Below, in pieces: positions 8,226 to 18,705 of a DNA stretch of 47,346 nucleotides (position 1 is the stretch's first letter; each line of letters begins with the position of its first letter). This DNA comes from Lachnospiraceae bacterium (GTDB lineage: Bacteria > Bacillota > Clostridia > Lachnospirales > Lachnospiraceae): the NCBI GenBank assembly GCA_016284175.1, contig JAEEOJ010000093.1, positions 1 to 47,346 on the forward strand, written 5' to 3'. The translations under genes were made by a program, and so were the position numbers. The notes under the pieces were generated by a model that saw only the letters and a program-made list of their open reading frames with translations, had not been told where the DNA came from and did not search any database.

Positions 8226-8708
8226 TTATTCGTCGATGTATGAATCCAGCATGTCGGTGTATTTCTTAAAACTTCCCGAATACGCTGTTTTTAAGAGCCT
8301 GTCCGCACGTATAAGCGCTTTGTGCATAAGTTCGTCATCAATCAGACCTTTCTCATGCGCTTCAGCCAGTTCATCCATATCGATTAAATGTATTTCACCG
8401 TCCGGATTAACCGTGATATCGAGGAGAAGGTCGAGCGTTGTGACGGAGTTTTCTTCTTTGTCAAAATAAAACTCAACGATATCGCAGTACCATTTGTACA
8501 GCGAACCGTCATTTCTTAAAAACTTGCTTATTTTGAAACCTTCTTCGGGAAGATACAGCGAATAGCCGTGATCTATGTCTTTTCTGGGGTTTATCGTGTT
8601 CCATTTCGTGACTATCGTGTGTTCATCCGCAAAAAGTACCTTATCCCCCTTAAGAAGGATATTTTCGAACGGTATGAGCCTTTTACGGTAAAGAACAAGG
8701 TCCGGCAT
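8226..8708 (-). CDS. DUF402 family protein
   Basis: The 160-residue product resembles the DUF402 family, whose characterised members hydrolyse nucleoside tri- and diphosphates or pyrophosphate; activity here is not shown. Visible family features are the central segment KWYCDIVEFYF, followed by LDLLLDITVNPDGEIHLIDMDEL, in which Asp and Glu residues would bind a divalent metal, and a helical C-terminus. I place the start at the ATG at 8708, which has GGGGGAAAACGT just before it; an in-frame ATG at 8744 would add 12 residues outside the family consensus. It is a single gene transcribed away from the ATP synthase operon. Confidence 0.75.
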   Translation of the reverse strand: MPDLVLYRKRLIPFENILLKGDKVLFADEHTIVTKWNTINPRKDIDHGYSLYLPEEGFKISKFLRNDGSLYKWYCDIVEFYFDKEENSVTTLDLLLDITVNPDGEIHLIDMDELAEAHEKGLIDDELMHKALIRADRLLKTAYSGSFKKYTDMLDSYIDE

Positions 8709-8762
8709 ACGTTTTCCCCCATATATTGTGAATCTTTGAAACAAACGATACTATATCTAAAA

Positions 8763-8791
8763 ATATTACACACAATTTTTCAAAAAGTCAA
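8763..8791 (-). promoter_or_regulatory. Sigma-A promoter of the DUF402 gene
   Basis: On the minus strand TTGACT (8791-8786) and TAATAT (8768-8763) are separated by 17 bases, about 55 bases before the chosen start codon. Confidence 0.65.
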
Positions 8792-8861
8792 TTGCAAAAC
8801 CGACATCTTGACCAAAGGTTTGAAAAAGTGTCAAAAAGCCGATTCTTTGTATGATTTTTCC

Positions 8862-8890
8862 TTGCAAAAGGCTTAAAAAAATAATATAAT
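8862..8890 (+). promoter_or_regulatory. Sigma-A promoter of the ATP synthase operon
   Basis: TTGCAA (8862-8867), a 17-base spacer and TATAAT (8885-8890) place +1 near 8897, about 33 bases before the first gene. No other good promoter was seen down to 18672. Confidence 0.75.
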
Positions 8891-8929
8891 TTTGGTATGT
8901 TTGCGATAGAAGGTTAAAGAGGTATCGCT

Positions 8930-9142
8930 GTGCCGAAGATTGTTAAAATACTCTCTTTCATTTCCCAGTTTACGCTGATTATGCTTATACCTACGATAGG
9001 CTGCTTTTTTCTGGGCTATTATCTGGATAAGAAATTCGGTACTTCGTTCCTTGCAATAATATTCTTTTTCGTGGGAGCTGCCGGCGGAATGACCGGTGTG
9101 TACAAGCTGGTTAAAAGTACATTTAAGGATAGCGAAGAATGA
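8930..9142 (+). CDS. atpZ: AtpZ/AtpI-family small membrane protein
   Basis: The 70-residue protein has two membrane helices (about 8-30 and 37-60) joined by the short loop YYLDKKFGTS, the pattern of AtpZ-type proteins encoded at the head of atp operons. AtpZ and AtpI have been linked to ATP synthase assembly and Mg2+ entry; the exact role here is unknown. The start codon is GTG at 8930 with AAAGAGG upstream. Its stop codon overlaps the next start by four bases (ATGA), so the two are translationally coupled. Confidence 0.75.
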   Translation: MPKIVKILSFISQFTLIMLIPTIGCFFLGYYLDKKFGTSFLAIIFFFVGAAGGMTGVYKLVKSTFKDSEE

Positions 9143-9597
9143 ATTATTTCAAGCAGACTTTGAGAGAACTTCAGATAGGCGTAATCATACTCGGAATTCT
9201 CAATATTCTTATCGGTATGTGGTTTCCTAAAAATATGCTTGCCTGGGTGCTTGGCGGACTTCTCGGAACAGTTACCGCGTTAGTTATGACCGACAATATG
9301 GCCAAAGCCATCGTAAAAGCGGTATCCGATGAGGCAAAAGCTTCTGCCCGCATCAGATTTGCATTTTTCTTCAGATATGCGATAGCAGTCATAGTTATGA
9401 TTGTTGCATGTGTATCTCCCTACACCAATCCGATTGCAACTTTTATCGGAATATTCTCAATAAAATTCGCGACGTATTTAACGCCGCTTATCCATAAAAT
9501 AAATTTGAAAATAAATCCCAATTCTCTGGATTCAGACGGTTCAGAGGAGGCGGAGGAGGAAAATAATGACTCCGAACCTGTTGTTAGCGGGCGCTGA
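9139..9597 (+). CDS. atpI: ATP synthase subunit I-like membrane protein
   Basis: The 152-residue protein has four hydrophobic segments (about 12-30, 34-52, 72-93 and 97-118) and an acidic cytoplasmic tail rich in Asp, Glu and Ser. Position and topology match the atpI products of Clostridia, thought to help assemble the c-ring. The last 32 bases overlap the atpB start, where the GGAGGAGG encoding the acidic tail also acts as the ribosome binding site for atpB, an economical overlap that couples the two genes. Confidence 0.75.
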   Translation: MNYFKQTLRELQIGVIILGILNILIGMWFPKNMLAWVLGGLLGTVTALVMTDNMAKAIVKAVSDEAKASARIRFAFFFRYAIAVIVMIVACVSPYTNPIATFIGIFSIKFATYLTPLIHKINLKINPNSLDSDGSEEAEEENNDSEPVVSGR

Positions 9598-10363
9598 CGG
9601 CGTCGATTTTATGATCCATGGTGTGTTTAAATACAACTTCCTGGGTCATGAGGTATGGATTACAACTTCACATGTATGCTTGCTCATTGTAGTGGTTTGT
9701 CTGCTGATTTTCTTTTTCATCGGCGGTCAGGTGTTTAAACACGCAAAAGCAATTCCCGGAACTTTCCAGTGCATACTCGAATTTCTGGTAGAGTTCTTAG
9801 ACGGCATCACGGACGGTGCCATGGGCAAAAAGGGTAAAGGCTTCAGAAACTACATTGGCGTGCTTTTCCTGTTTATTCTTTTTTCCAATATATCGGGACT
9901 TTTGGGATTAAGACCTCCCACAGCCGACTACGGCGTTACACTTCCTTTAGGACTTATCACATTCACACTTGTCAGAATAAACGAAGTCAGATTTAACAGC
10001 CTCTGGGCTATCTGGAAGGACAAATGTTCACCCCTTCCTCCATGGCTTCCCATCTGGCTTCCCATCAATATTATCGGAGACTGTGCGGTTCCCATTTCGC
10101 TTTCGCTGCGTCTTTTCGCAAATATCTTATCGGGTACCGTTATGATGGCTTTAGTATACGGACTTTTATCAAAGTTTGCATACGCATGGCCCGCAGCACT
10201 TCATGTGTACTTCGATCTTTTCTCGGGTGCCATCCAGACATACGTATTCTGTATGCTGACCGTAACCTATATAGGCTCTGCGATAGGTGACAACGAAGAG
10301 TCGATATTTAAGAAAATGCTTAAGAAAGTATTTACGAAACAGGAAACAGTTCAATCGAACTAA
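9566..10363 (+). CDS. atpB: ATP synthase Fo subunit a
   Basis: Subunit a forms the two ion half-channels against the c-ring. The 265-residue protein has five to six hydrophobic helices. The essential Arg is seen in LSLRLFANILSG (about R182), and the family segment NIIGDCAVPISLS precedes it. The ATG at 9566 lies inside the end of atpI with AGGAGGAAAATA before it. Genes follow the order B-E-F-H-A-G-D-C, the normal bacterial order. The c subunit points to Na+ use, so the matching half-channel of this subunit is worth comparing with known Na+ enzymes. Confidence 0.97.
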   Translation: MTPNLLLAGADGVDFMIHGVFKYNFLGHEVWITTSHVCLLIVVVCLLIFFFIGGQVFKHAKAIPGTFQCILEFLVEFLDGITDGAMGKKGKGFRNYIGVLFLFILFSNISGLLGLRPPTADYGVTLPLGLITFTLVRINEVRFNSLWAIWKDKCSPLPPWLPIWLPINIIGDCAVPISLSLRLFANILSGTVMMALVYGLLSKFAYAWPAALHVYFDLFSGAIQTYVFCMLTVTYIGSAIGDNEESIFKKMLKKVFTKQETVQSN

Positions 10364-10660
<297 letters not shown>

Positions 10661-10697
10661 TTCGGAAAAGAAATTTTAAAGGAGGCAGGGCTTAATT

Positions 10698-11219
10698 ATG
10701 AGCAGACTATTCAACCTGGATTTTCAGCTTCTGCATGATTCCCTCCTGACGCTTATCGCTGTATTTGTACTTTTCCTCGGCGGTTCGTTCTTCTTTTTCA
10801 ATCCTGCAAGAAAATTCCTTGAAAAGAGAAAACAGGGAATTGCGGATGATATAGAAGCAGCCAGAAAAGAAAAAGAAGATGCAGAGCGTCTCAAGACTGA
10901 ATATGAAGACAGACTGAAAAACGTTGATGCCGAAGTCGAAGGTATTCTCTCCGATGCAAGACAGAGAGCCTTGGCTAATGAGAACAGAATAGTTGCCGAT
11001 GCACGTGAAGAAGCGGGCAAGATTATCGACAATGCCCATCGTGAAGCAAACCTTGAGAAACTTAAAGTGGCTGACGAAGTCAAGGAAGAAGTTATTAATG
11101 TTGCCGAAGCAATGGCAGGAAAGATTGTTGCTTCTTCTATGAGTGAAGCCGATCAGAAACGTTTACTCGATGAAACCTTAAAGGGAATAGGTGAGGATAC
11201 ATGGCTAAATCAGCAATAA
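10698..11219 (+). CDS. atpF: ATP synthase Fo subunit b
   Basis: The 173-residue protein has one N-terminal membrane helix (about 14-36) followed by a long charged helix (about 40-150) that forms the peripheral stalk and binds the delta subunit at its C-terminal end. The segment FFNPARKFLEKRKQGI is typical of the membrane exit. GGAGGCAGGG lies before the ATG. The last 19 bases overlap atpH. Confidence 0.96.
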   Translation: MSRLFNLDFQLLHDSLLTLIAVFVLFLGGSFFFFNPARKFLEKRKQGIADDIEAARKEKEDAERLKTEYEDRLKNVDAEVEGILSDARQRALANENRIVADAREEAGKIIDNAHREANLEKLKVADEVKEEVINVAEAMAGKIVASSMSEADQKRLLDETLKGIGEDTWLNQQ

Positions 11220-11746
11220 CGACTTACGGCGAGGCTTTATTTCAGATTGCAACCGAATCATCTTCGTGCATTGAAATGCTTGAAGAAGTTAAGGAATTGA
11301 AAAATGTTATTGACTTAAACCCCGAGTTGAACGAGCTGATGTCAAATCCCAGATTTTCCAAGGAAGAACATCTCGATATTCTCGAAAAGGTCTTCAAAGG
11401 CAAAATCGACGAAAGACTTTTTTCATTTCTTGAACTGCTCACAGTCAAGGGCAGATACGGTTATCTTGACGAAATACTTGAGTTTTTTATCCTTCGCGTC
11501 AAGGAATATCTGCATATCGGACAGGCAAAGGTAACAAGCGCGATTGCAATCGACGACGAGATGAAGAAGCGCATAAAAGATAAACTTTTATCAACTACCG
11601 ATTACAAAGAGATCGAAATCGAATTCGAAACAGATCCTTCTTTAATCGGCGGAATGGTAATCAGAATAAAAGACAGAATTGTGGATAATTCCGTAAAGAC
11701 GAAGCTTCAAAACATTACCAGGGATTTACACAAAATTCAAATCTAA
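11201..11746 (+). CDS. atpH: ATP synthase F1 subunit delta
   Basis: The 181-residue protein links the b-subunit stalk to the top of F1. The N-terminal helical domain starts AKSAITTYGEALFQIA and the C-terminal part carries the family pattern DPSLIGGMVIRIKDRIVDNS. Length and position are standard. The start codon overlaps the end of atpF and GGTGAGGATAC supplies the binding site. Confidence 0.96.
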   Translation: MAKSAITTYGEALFQIATESSSCIEMLEEVKELKNVIDLNPELNELMSNPRFSKEEHLDILEKVFKGKIDERLFSFLELLTVKGRYGYLDEILEFFILRVKEYLHIGQAKVTSAIAIDDEMKKRIKDKLLSTTDYKEIEIEFETDPSLIGGMVIRIKDRIVDNSVKTKLQNITRDLHKIQI

Positions 11747-11765
11747 AGAAAGGGACTGAAGATCC

Positions 11766-13271
11766 ATGAATTTAAAACCGGAAGAAATAAGTTCTGTGAT
11801 TAAGGATCAGATTAAAAGATACTCTGACCGAATGGAAGTATCCAATGTCGGAACGGTAATTCAGGTTGCGGACGGTATCGCACGTATTCACGGTCTTGAA
11901 ACCGCCATGCAGGGCGAACTTCTTGAGTTCCCCGGCGAAGTATACGGCATGGTTATGAACCTTGAAGAGGATAACGTTGGTGCCGTACTTTTGGGTAACC
12001 AGAAGAATATCAACGAAGGCGACATTGTAAAGACCACCGGACGAGTAGTAGAAGTTCCCGTAGGCGACGCGTTGACCGGAAGAGTCGTTAATGCTCTCGG
12101 ACAGCCTATCGACGGTAAAGGACCTATCAATACAGATAAGTATCGTCAGATTGAACGTGTTGCAAGCGGCGTTATCACAAGAAAATCCGTTGACACACCC
12201 CTTCAGACCGGTATCAAGGCTATCGACTCCATGGTACCCATCGGAAGAGGACAGCGTGAACTTATTATCGGCGACCGTCAGACAGGTAAGACTGCGATTG
12301 CCATAGATACAATTATCAATCAGAAGGGACAGGGCGTTAAGTGTATTTACGTAGCCATCGGTCAGAAAGCATCTACCGTTGCAAACATCGTTAAGACACT
12401 TGAAGAGTTCGGCGCAATGGCTTATACAACAGTTGTTGCATCAACAGCTTCAGAACTTGCTCCCCTTCAGTACATAGCTCCGTACGCAGGATGTGCCATC
12501 GGAGAAGAATGGATGGAAAAAGGAGAAGACGTTCTCGTAATCTACGATGACTTAAGTAAGCATGCTACCGCATACCGTACACTCTCCTTACTCCTTCGTA
12601 GACCGCCCGGAAGAGAAGCGTACCCCGGCGACGTATTCTACTTACATTCAAGACTTCTTGAGAGAGCAGCCAGAATGAGCGAAGAATACGGCGGAGGTTC
12701 CTTAACGGCTCTTCCCATTATCGAGACACAGGCAGGCGACGTTTCGGCATACATTCCGACCAACGTTATTTCAATTACCGACGGTCAGATTTATCTTGAA
12801 ACCGAAATGTTCAACGCAGGTTTCCGTCCCGCAGTTAATGCAGGTCTTTCGGTATCCCGTGTCGGTGGTGCGGCTCAGATTAAAGCTATGAAAAAGATTG
12901 CGGCTCCTATCCGTGTGGAACTTGCACAGTACAGAGAGCTTGCAGCATTTGCACAGTTCGGTTCCGAACTCGATGCGGATACAAAAGAGAAATTAGCTCA
13001 GGGTGAAAGAATCAAAGAGATTTTAAAGCAGCCTCAGTATAAGCCCATGCCTGTTGAATATCAGGTAATCATTATTTATGCGGCTACTAAGAAAATGCTT
13101 CTTGATGTTGCTGTATCAGACATCACAAGATTTGAAGACGAACTCTTTGAATTCATCAAGACAAAATATCCCGAAGTTCCCGAAAGCATCAGAGAAGCCA
13201 AGGAAATTACGGAAGAAAACGAACAGAAGCTCCTTAAGGCAATTGAGGACTTCAAGGCAGATTTTAAGTAA
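11766..13271 (+). CDS. atpA: ATP synthase F1 subunit alpha
   Basis: The 501-residue alpha subunit holds the non-catalytic nucleotide sites and contributes the arginine finger to beta. The Walker A motif GDRQTGKT is at about residues 169-176, and the family signature [14 protein letters not shown] is present. The length matches the family (about 500-515). The ATG has AAAGGGACTGAAGATCC before it. No frameshift or missing region was seen. Confidence 0.98.
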   Translation: MNLKPEEISSVIKDQIKRYSDRMEVSNVGTVIQVADGIARIHGLETAMQGELLEFPGEVYGMVMNLEEDNVGAVLLGNQKNINEGDIVKTTGRVVEVPVGDALTGRVVNALGQPIDGKGPINTDKYRQIERVASGVITRKSVDTPLQTGIKAIDSMVPIGRGQRELIIGDRQTGKTAIAIDTIINQKGQGVKCIYVAIGQKASTVANIVKTLEEFGAMAYTTVVASTASELAPLQYIAPYAGCAIGEEWMEKGEDVLVIYDDLSKHATAYRTLSLLLRRPPGREAYPGDVFYLHSRLLERAARMSEEYGGGSLTALPIIETQAGDVSAYIPTNVISITDGQIYLETEMFNAGFRPAVNAGLSVSRVGGAAQIKAMKKIAAPIRVELAQYRELAAFAQFGSELDADTKEKLAQGERIKEILKQPQYKPMPVEYQVIIIYAATKKMLLDVAVSDITRFEDELFEFIKTKYPEVPESIREAKEITEENEQKLLKAIEDFKADFK

Positions 13272-13286
13272 AAGGAAGTTTAGCTT

Positions 13287-14159
13287 ATGGCTTCAATGAG
13301 AGACATTAAGCGACGCAGAGAAAGTGTTACAAGCACTCAGCAGATTACCAAGGCAATGAAACTTGTATCCACGGTAAAACTGCAGCGCGCAAAAGGCAGA
13401 GCCATTAAATCCAAATATTACTTCAGAGCCATGTACAATACCGTTACCGATCTTTTATCAGATTCGGCAAACGTTGATACACCTTACGTTAAGGTGAGCG
13501 AATGCGACAGAAAGGCTGTACTGGTAATCACCTCCAACAGAGGTCTTGCCGGCGGTTATAACTCCAACATCGTAAAACTCATTACAAACGGTGATTTCGA
13601 CAAGGATAAAACGGATATTTACATCATCGGCCGAAAGGGCAGAGAACTTCTTGAGAGAAAAGGTTATTACATCAGGAAGGACTATTCCGAACTCGCCGAG
13701 GGCTTTGAATATGCCGATGCCATCAAAGTCTGCAACAAGCTCTTAAAAGAATTTGATGAAAAGAAAATCGGAGAGATTTATCTGGCATATACCAATTTCA
13801 AAAATACGGTAAGCCACGAGCCTACCCTTTTAAAACTGCTTCCGATTATCCCGGGAGAGATTTACGGTTCGGACGAGGAAGACGATCCTAATGACAAGCT
13901 TCTTCTCATGAACTTCGAAATTCCCGATGACGAAGCACTTAAATACATCGTACCAAAGTATCTTACTTCACTTATTCACGGCGCACTCATTGAGGCTGTT
14001 GCCAGTGAAAACGGTGCGAGAATGCAGGCTATGGATTCCGCAACAAACAACGCCGAGGAAATGATCGGCAAACTGACACTTCAGTACAACCGTGCAAGAC
14101 AGGGAAGCATCACTCAGGAGCTCACCGAAATTATTGCAGGTGCGGAAGCTATTTCATAA
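13287..14159 (+). CDS. atpG: ATP synthase F1 subunit gamma
   Basis: The 290-residue gamma subunit is the central shaft. The N-terminal helix starts MASMRDIKRRRESV and includes TQQITKAMKLVSTVK; the C-terminal helix contains ENGARMQAMDSATNNAEEMI, the most conserved part of the family. Middle segments such as ITSNRGLAGGYN match the Rossmann-like domain. The gene sits between atpA and atpD with short gaps and AAAAGGAAG before the ATG. Confidence 0.97.
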   Translation: MASMRDIKRRRESVTSTQQITKAMKLVSTVKLQRAKGRAIKSKYYFRAMYNTVTDLLSDSANVDTPYVKVSECDRKAVLVITSNRGLAGGYNSNIVKLITNGDFDKDKTDIYIIGRKGRELLERKGYYIRKDYSELAEGFEYADAIKVCNKLLKEFDEKKIGEIYLAYTNFKNTVSHEPTLLKLLPIIPGEIYGSDEEDDPNDKLLLMNFEIPDDEALKYIVPKYLTSLIHGALIEAVASENGARMQAMDSATNNAEEMIGKLTLQYNRARQGSITQELTEIIAGAEAIS

Positions 14160-14168
14160 AACTATTAA

Positions 14169-15575
<1,407 letters not shown>

Positions 15576-15591
15576 ACGGAGTTTTTTATAG

Positions 15592-15996
15592 ATGGAAGAT
15601 TCAAATCTTTTCGATGTTAAAATAATAACCCCGGAGAGACTGTTTTATGAGGGAAAAGCATCAATGCTTGAATTCAATACAACTGAAGGAGAAATCGGTG
15701 TATTGAAAAATCACATTCCGATGACTGTCATCATAGAACCGGGCATACTTACAATTACGGAAGAGGATCAGCCGAAGAATGCGGCTTTACATGCAGGCTT
15801 TGCGGTTATCAATCCCGATTCGGTTATTATCCTGGCGGAAATAATCGAGTGGCCTTCCGAAATTGATGAAAACCGTGCGCAGGAAGCTTTTAAGAGAGCG
15901 CAGGAAAGAATTGCTGCCAAGGATCCCGACACGGATCTTGACAGAGCAGCGGTTGCGCTTAAAAAAGCCATATGCAGATTGAACAGTATTAAGTAA
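15592..15996 (+). CDS. atpC: ATP synthase F1 subunit epsilon
   Basis: The 134-residue epsilon subunit has the N-terminal beta-sandwich (VKIITPERLFYEGKASMLEF, then GEIGVLKNHIPM) and the C-terminal two-helix part (ENRAQEAFKRAQERI) that in many bacteria blocks ATP hydrolysis. It is the last ATP synthase gene. There is no terminator after it: the next reading frame begins 12 bases later on the same strand, so transcription probably continues. Confidence 0.96.
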   Translation: MEDSNLFDVKIITPERLFYEGKASMLEFNTTEGEIGVLKNHIPMTVIIEPGILTITEEDQPKNAALHAGFAVINPDSVIILAEIIEWPSEIDENRAQEAFKRAQERIAAKDPDTDLDRAAVALKKAICRLNSIK

Positions 15997-16008
15997 TTAT
16001 TTGGGTCT

Positions 16009-18672
16009 GTGACGAAAGTTGCAGACCTTTCGCATATACGGGAATTAATGAAAAAAAGAAAAGAAAGAGCCAACGAATTTAATAGTATTAAACACGTTGA
16101 TCTCCAGGAGAACGGCAGCAGGAATTCGCCCATAAAACAGTTCCTTTTAACCAAAGCCTGGAAATATGTGGTTATAGCTGCGTGGTTTGTAGCTTCGCTG
16201 TTCTTTTTCGGATATCTTTTAAACCGCGGAAATACGGACCTTACCAAAGAAATGGCTCCGGCTTCGCTTCCCGTTATCTGTGTGAGAGAAAACGACCACG
16301 ATTTTAACAGAATGTTCGGCTATACCGCCGAGATGGATTATTCGGTTATCCGTGACGGAATCACACCTTTACAGAACGGCAGAAAACTTAATGTCCGCAT
16401 ATATAAAATGGGGGAGAAGATAAACAATATCTCCTATGAACTAAGAAGTATCGACAAGGAGAGATTTGTCGAGGAAGGCGATGTGACAACATACATGCAG
16501 ACCTCGGAATACATGGATATTTCTTTTACGTTCAAAGATATTATTGCCGAGAAAACGGATTATTCCTTAAAGATAATTCTTACTCTCGACAACGACAGAA
16601 AAGCATATTACTACGCGAGAATATTCGAGGACGATACTTTAAACTTCTCCGAGAAACTCGATTACGTTTACTATTTCAACAACTGCACGTTTGATAAGGA
16701 AACAGCGCAGGAAGAAATCGGCAAATACATGGAGAGCAATTCATCGGGCGACAATACGAATTTCGCACATGTGGATATCCACAGTTCGATGGACCAGGTC
16801 ACCTGGGGAAGCCTCGATGTTAAAAGAGTCGATGAGCCTGTCTGCACCGTGGGCGAGATTGATTCAAAGAACGCATTGATGAAACTCGAATATACGGTTT
16901 CCGCTTTAACCGGCGAAGAGGAAAGACTTTATTCCGTAACCGAGTATTACAGGTTCATAAAAGGGTCTGACAGAATGTATCTTTTATCCTTTGACAGATA
17001 CATGAATACGATTCTTTTCGCCGACAAGGGCGTTGTATATAACGATACACTGATGCTTGGAATCATGCCTGACGAATTTGAACATGCGGAGAGTGAGGAC
17101 GGCAATACATATGCATTTGTAAACAACAAATCACTCTTTGTCGTAAACTCCGCGCAGAATACTTTCGGTACGGCTTATTCCTTTTATGATAAAGACAATC
17201 ACGACGCAAGATGCATTAATCCCGAGCATGATATAAAGATACTTCGAATTGATGAGTCCGGAAACGTTTTCTTCTATGTGTACGGATATTTTAACCGCGG
17301 AGACTATGAAGGAAAATGCGGTATTCATCTGTTCGAATATAATTCAAAGACCAATGTCGTAGTTGAAAAGATTTTCATAGAATGCGACAAGCCTTATGAA
17401 ATACTTAAAAACGAAATAGGAAAACTCGCATACGCAAACAACAAAAACGAGTTTTATTTCTTTTATGATCAGAAAATCCACAAGGTAAATATCGAAGAAC
17501 AGTCTGAGGAAATAGTCGTAGAAAATCTTAAAAACGAATATCTTTATGTGGCACCTTCCTACAAAAACTGTGCGTGGATTTCAAAGGAAGATGCAATAGG
17601 TATTAACCAGATAACTTTCCTTGATATGGAGCGTTCGCAGATTTATACCATCGATGCAAAGGCCGGAGAGCATATTAAGCCGATGGGATTTATGGGCGAA
17701 GACTTAATCTACGGCGATGCGAGAAATGCAGACATTTCCGAGAATGTTTACAGGGAAAAGATTGTTCCGATGTATAAGTTAAATATCATTAACAGATACA
17801 AGGAAATCCTGAAGACCTACACATATCAGAATATTTATGTTTTAAGCTGCAAGATTAACGACAATCTTATCACTCTTACCAGAAACGAAAAGAACGAGGA
17901 CGGAGAGTTTGTAAGTGCACCTCCCGACAGTATCGTTAATACGTTGATGGAAAAGACTTATAAAAACAATTCCGAAGTTGTTATTACGGAAAACCTTAAA
18001 AAGATTGTCCAGGTTACTCTTAAAAAAGAGATGGACCCCAAGAAGATTAAGTTCAAAACTCCCAAGACGGAAATGTATGAGGGCAGAAGAGAACTGATTC
18101 TGACAGGTGAATCCGACAATATTTATTATGTAATGAATTCCGATGAGTGCGCAGGAATTTTCACAGATATCAGTGAGGCTGTAAAGACTGCAAATGACGG
18201 GTTTGGATGCGTTATTGACTGCAACGGTCATTACATCTGGAAAAAGGAATCTTACAGCAAAACCAATCAGATTATGGTAATAGACGGTATGACTCCCGCG
18301 GATGAGGAATCTTCTTCCATGGAAGCCTGCCTTGAAAAGATTCTCGACTATGAAGGCTTCTCGCTCGATGTCAAAAGTGATTTAAGAAGCATGTCATACG
18401 AAGAGATAATAGAGAAAAGTGTTCCAAATGCAAAAGGTGTTGAACTGGTTAATGTCAGTCCTGAATTAATCAAGTATTATCTGAATAAGGATATTCCTGT
18501 TATCGCGGAGGCAGACAACAACACCATTCTGATTATCGGCTACAGCGATTCTGTTTATGTCTGGGTTAATCCCGGAAGCGGAAACCTTATGAAAGTCGGA
18601 AGAGACGAAGCGGAAACCTTTTATGATAATAACGGCAACGTATTTGTTACGTATGTCAAATGGGACTCGTAA
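16009..18672 (+). CDS. Large membrane-anchored protein with degenerate C39/papain-like end, function unknown
   Basis: I do not recognise this 887-residue protein. The N-terminus is charged and cytoplasmic, one membrane helix lies at about residues 51-72, and the remaining 800 residues face outside. The middle (about 100-700) is rich in short beta-strands with aromatic residues and repeated patterns such as FFYVYGYF and NEFYFFYDQK, suggesting beta-propeller or sandwich folds. The last 130 residues resemble a C39-type papain-like peptidase fold: C774 in MEACLEKIL could be the nucleophile, but the usual His-containing strand reads DNNTILIIGYSD and the usual Asp is N854 in WVNPGSG, so catalysis is unlikely. 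The GTG at 16009 has a weak binding site; an ATG at 16048 is possible. It follows atpC by 12 bases without a terminator and is probably read from the atp promoter. Confidence 0.8.
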   Translation: MTKVADLSHIRELMKKRKERANEFNSIKHVDLQENGSRNSPIKQFLLTKAWKYVVIAAWFVASLFFFGYLLNRGNTDLTKEMAPASLPVICVRENDHDFNRMFGYTAEMDYSVIRDGITPLQNGRKLNVRIYKMGEKINNISYELRSIDKERFVEEGDVTTYMQTSEYMDISFTFKDIIAEKTDYSLKIILTLDNDRKAYYYARIFEDDTLNFSEKLDYVYYFNNCTFDKETAQEEIGKYMESNSSGDNTNFAHVDIHSSMDQVTWGSLDVKRVDEPVCTVGEIDSKNALMKLEYTVSALTGEEERLYSVTEYYRFIKGSDRMYLLSFDRYMNTILFADKGVVYNDTLMLGIMPDEFEHAESEDGNTYAFVNNKSLFVVNSAQNTFGTAYSFYDKDNHDARCINPEHDIKILRIDESGNVFFYVYGYFNRGDYEGKCGIHLFEYNSKTNVVVEKIFIECDKPYEILKNEIGKLAYANNKNEFYFFYDQKIHKVNIEEQSEEIVVENLKNEYLYVAPSYKNCAWISKEDAIGINQITFLDMERSQIYTIDAKAGEHIKPMGFMGEDLIYGDARNADISENVYREKIVPMYKLNIINRYKEILKTYTYQNIYVLSCKINDNLITLTRNEKNEDGEFVSAPPDSIVNTLMEKTYKNNSEVVITENLKKIVQVTLKKEMDPKKIKFKTPKTEMYEGRRELILTGESDNIYYVMNSDECAGIFTDISEAVKTANDGFGCVIDCNGHYIWKKESYSKTNQIMVIDGMTPADEESSSMEACLEKILDYEGFSLDVKSDLRSMSYEEIIEKSVPNAKGVELVNVSPELIKYYLNKDIPVIAEADNNTILIIGYSDSVYVWVNPGSGNLMKVGRDEAETFYDNNGNVFVTYVKWDS

Positions 18673-18705
18673 AAAAATTAATTAATATAAACGGAGAAAA
18701 AGAAA

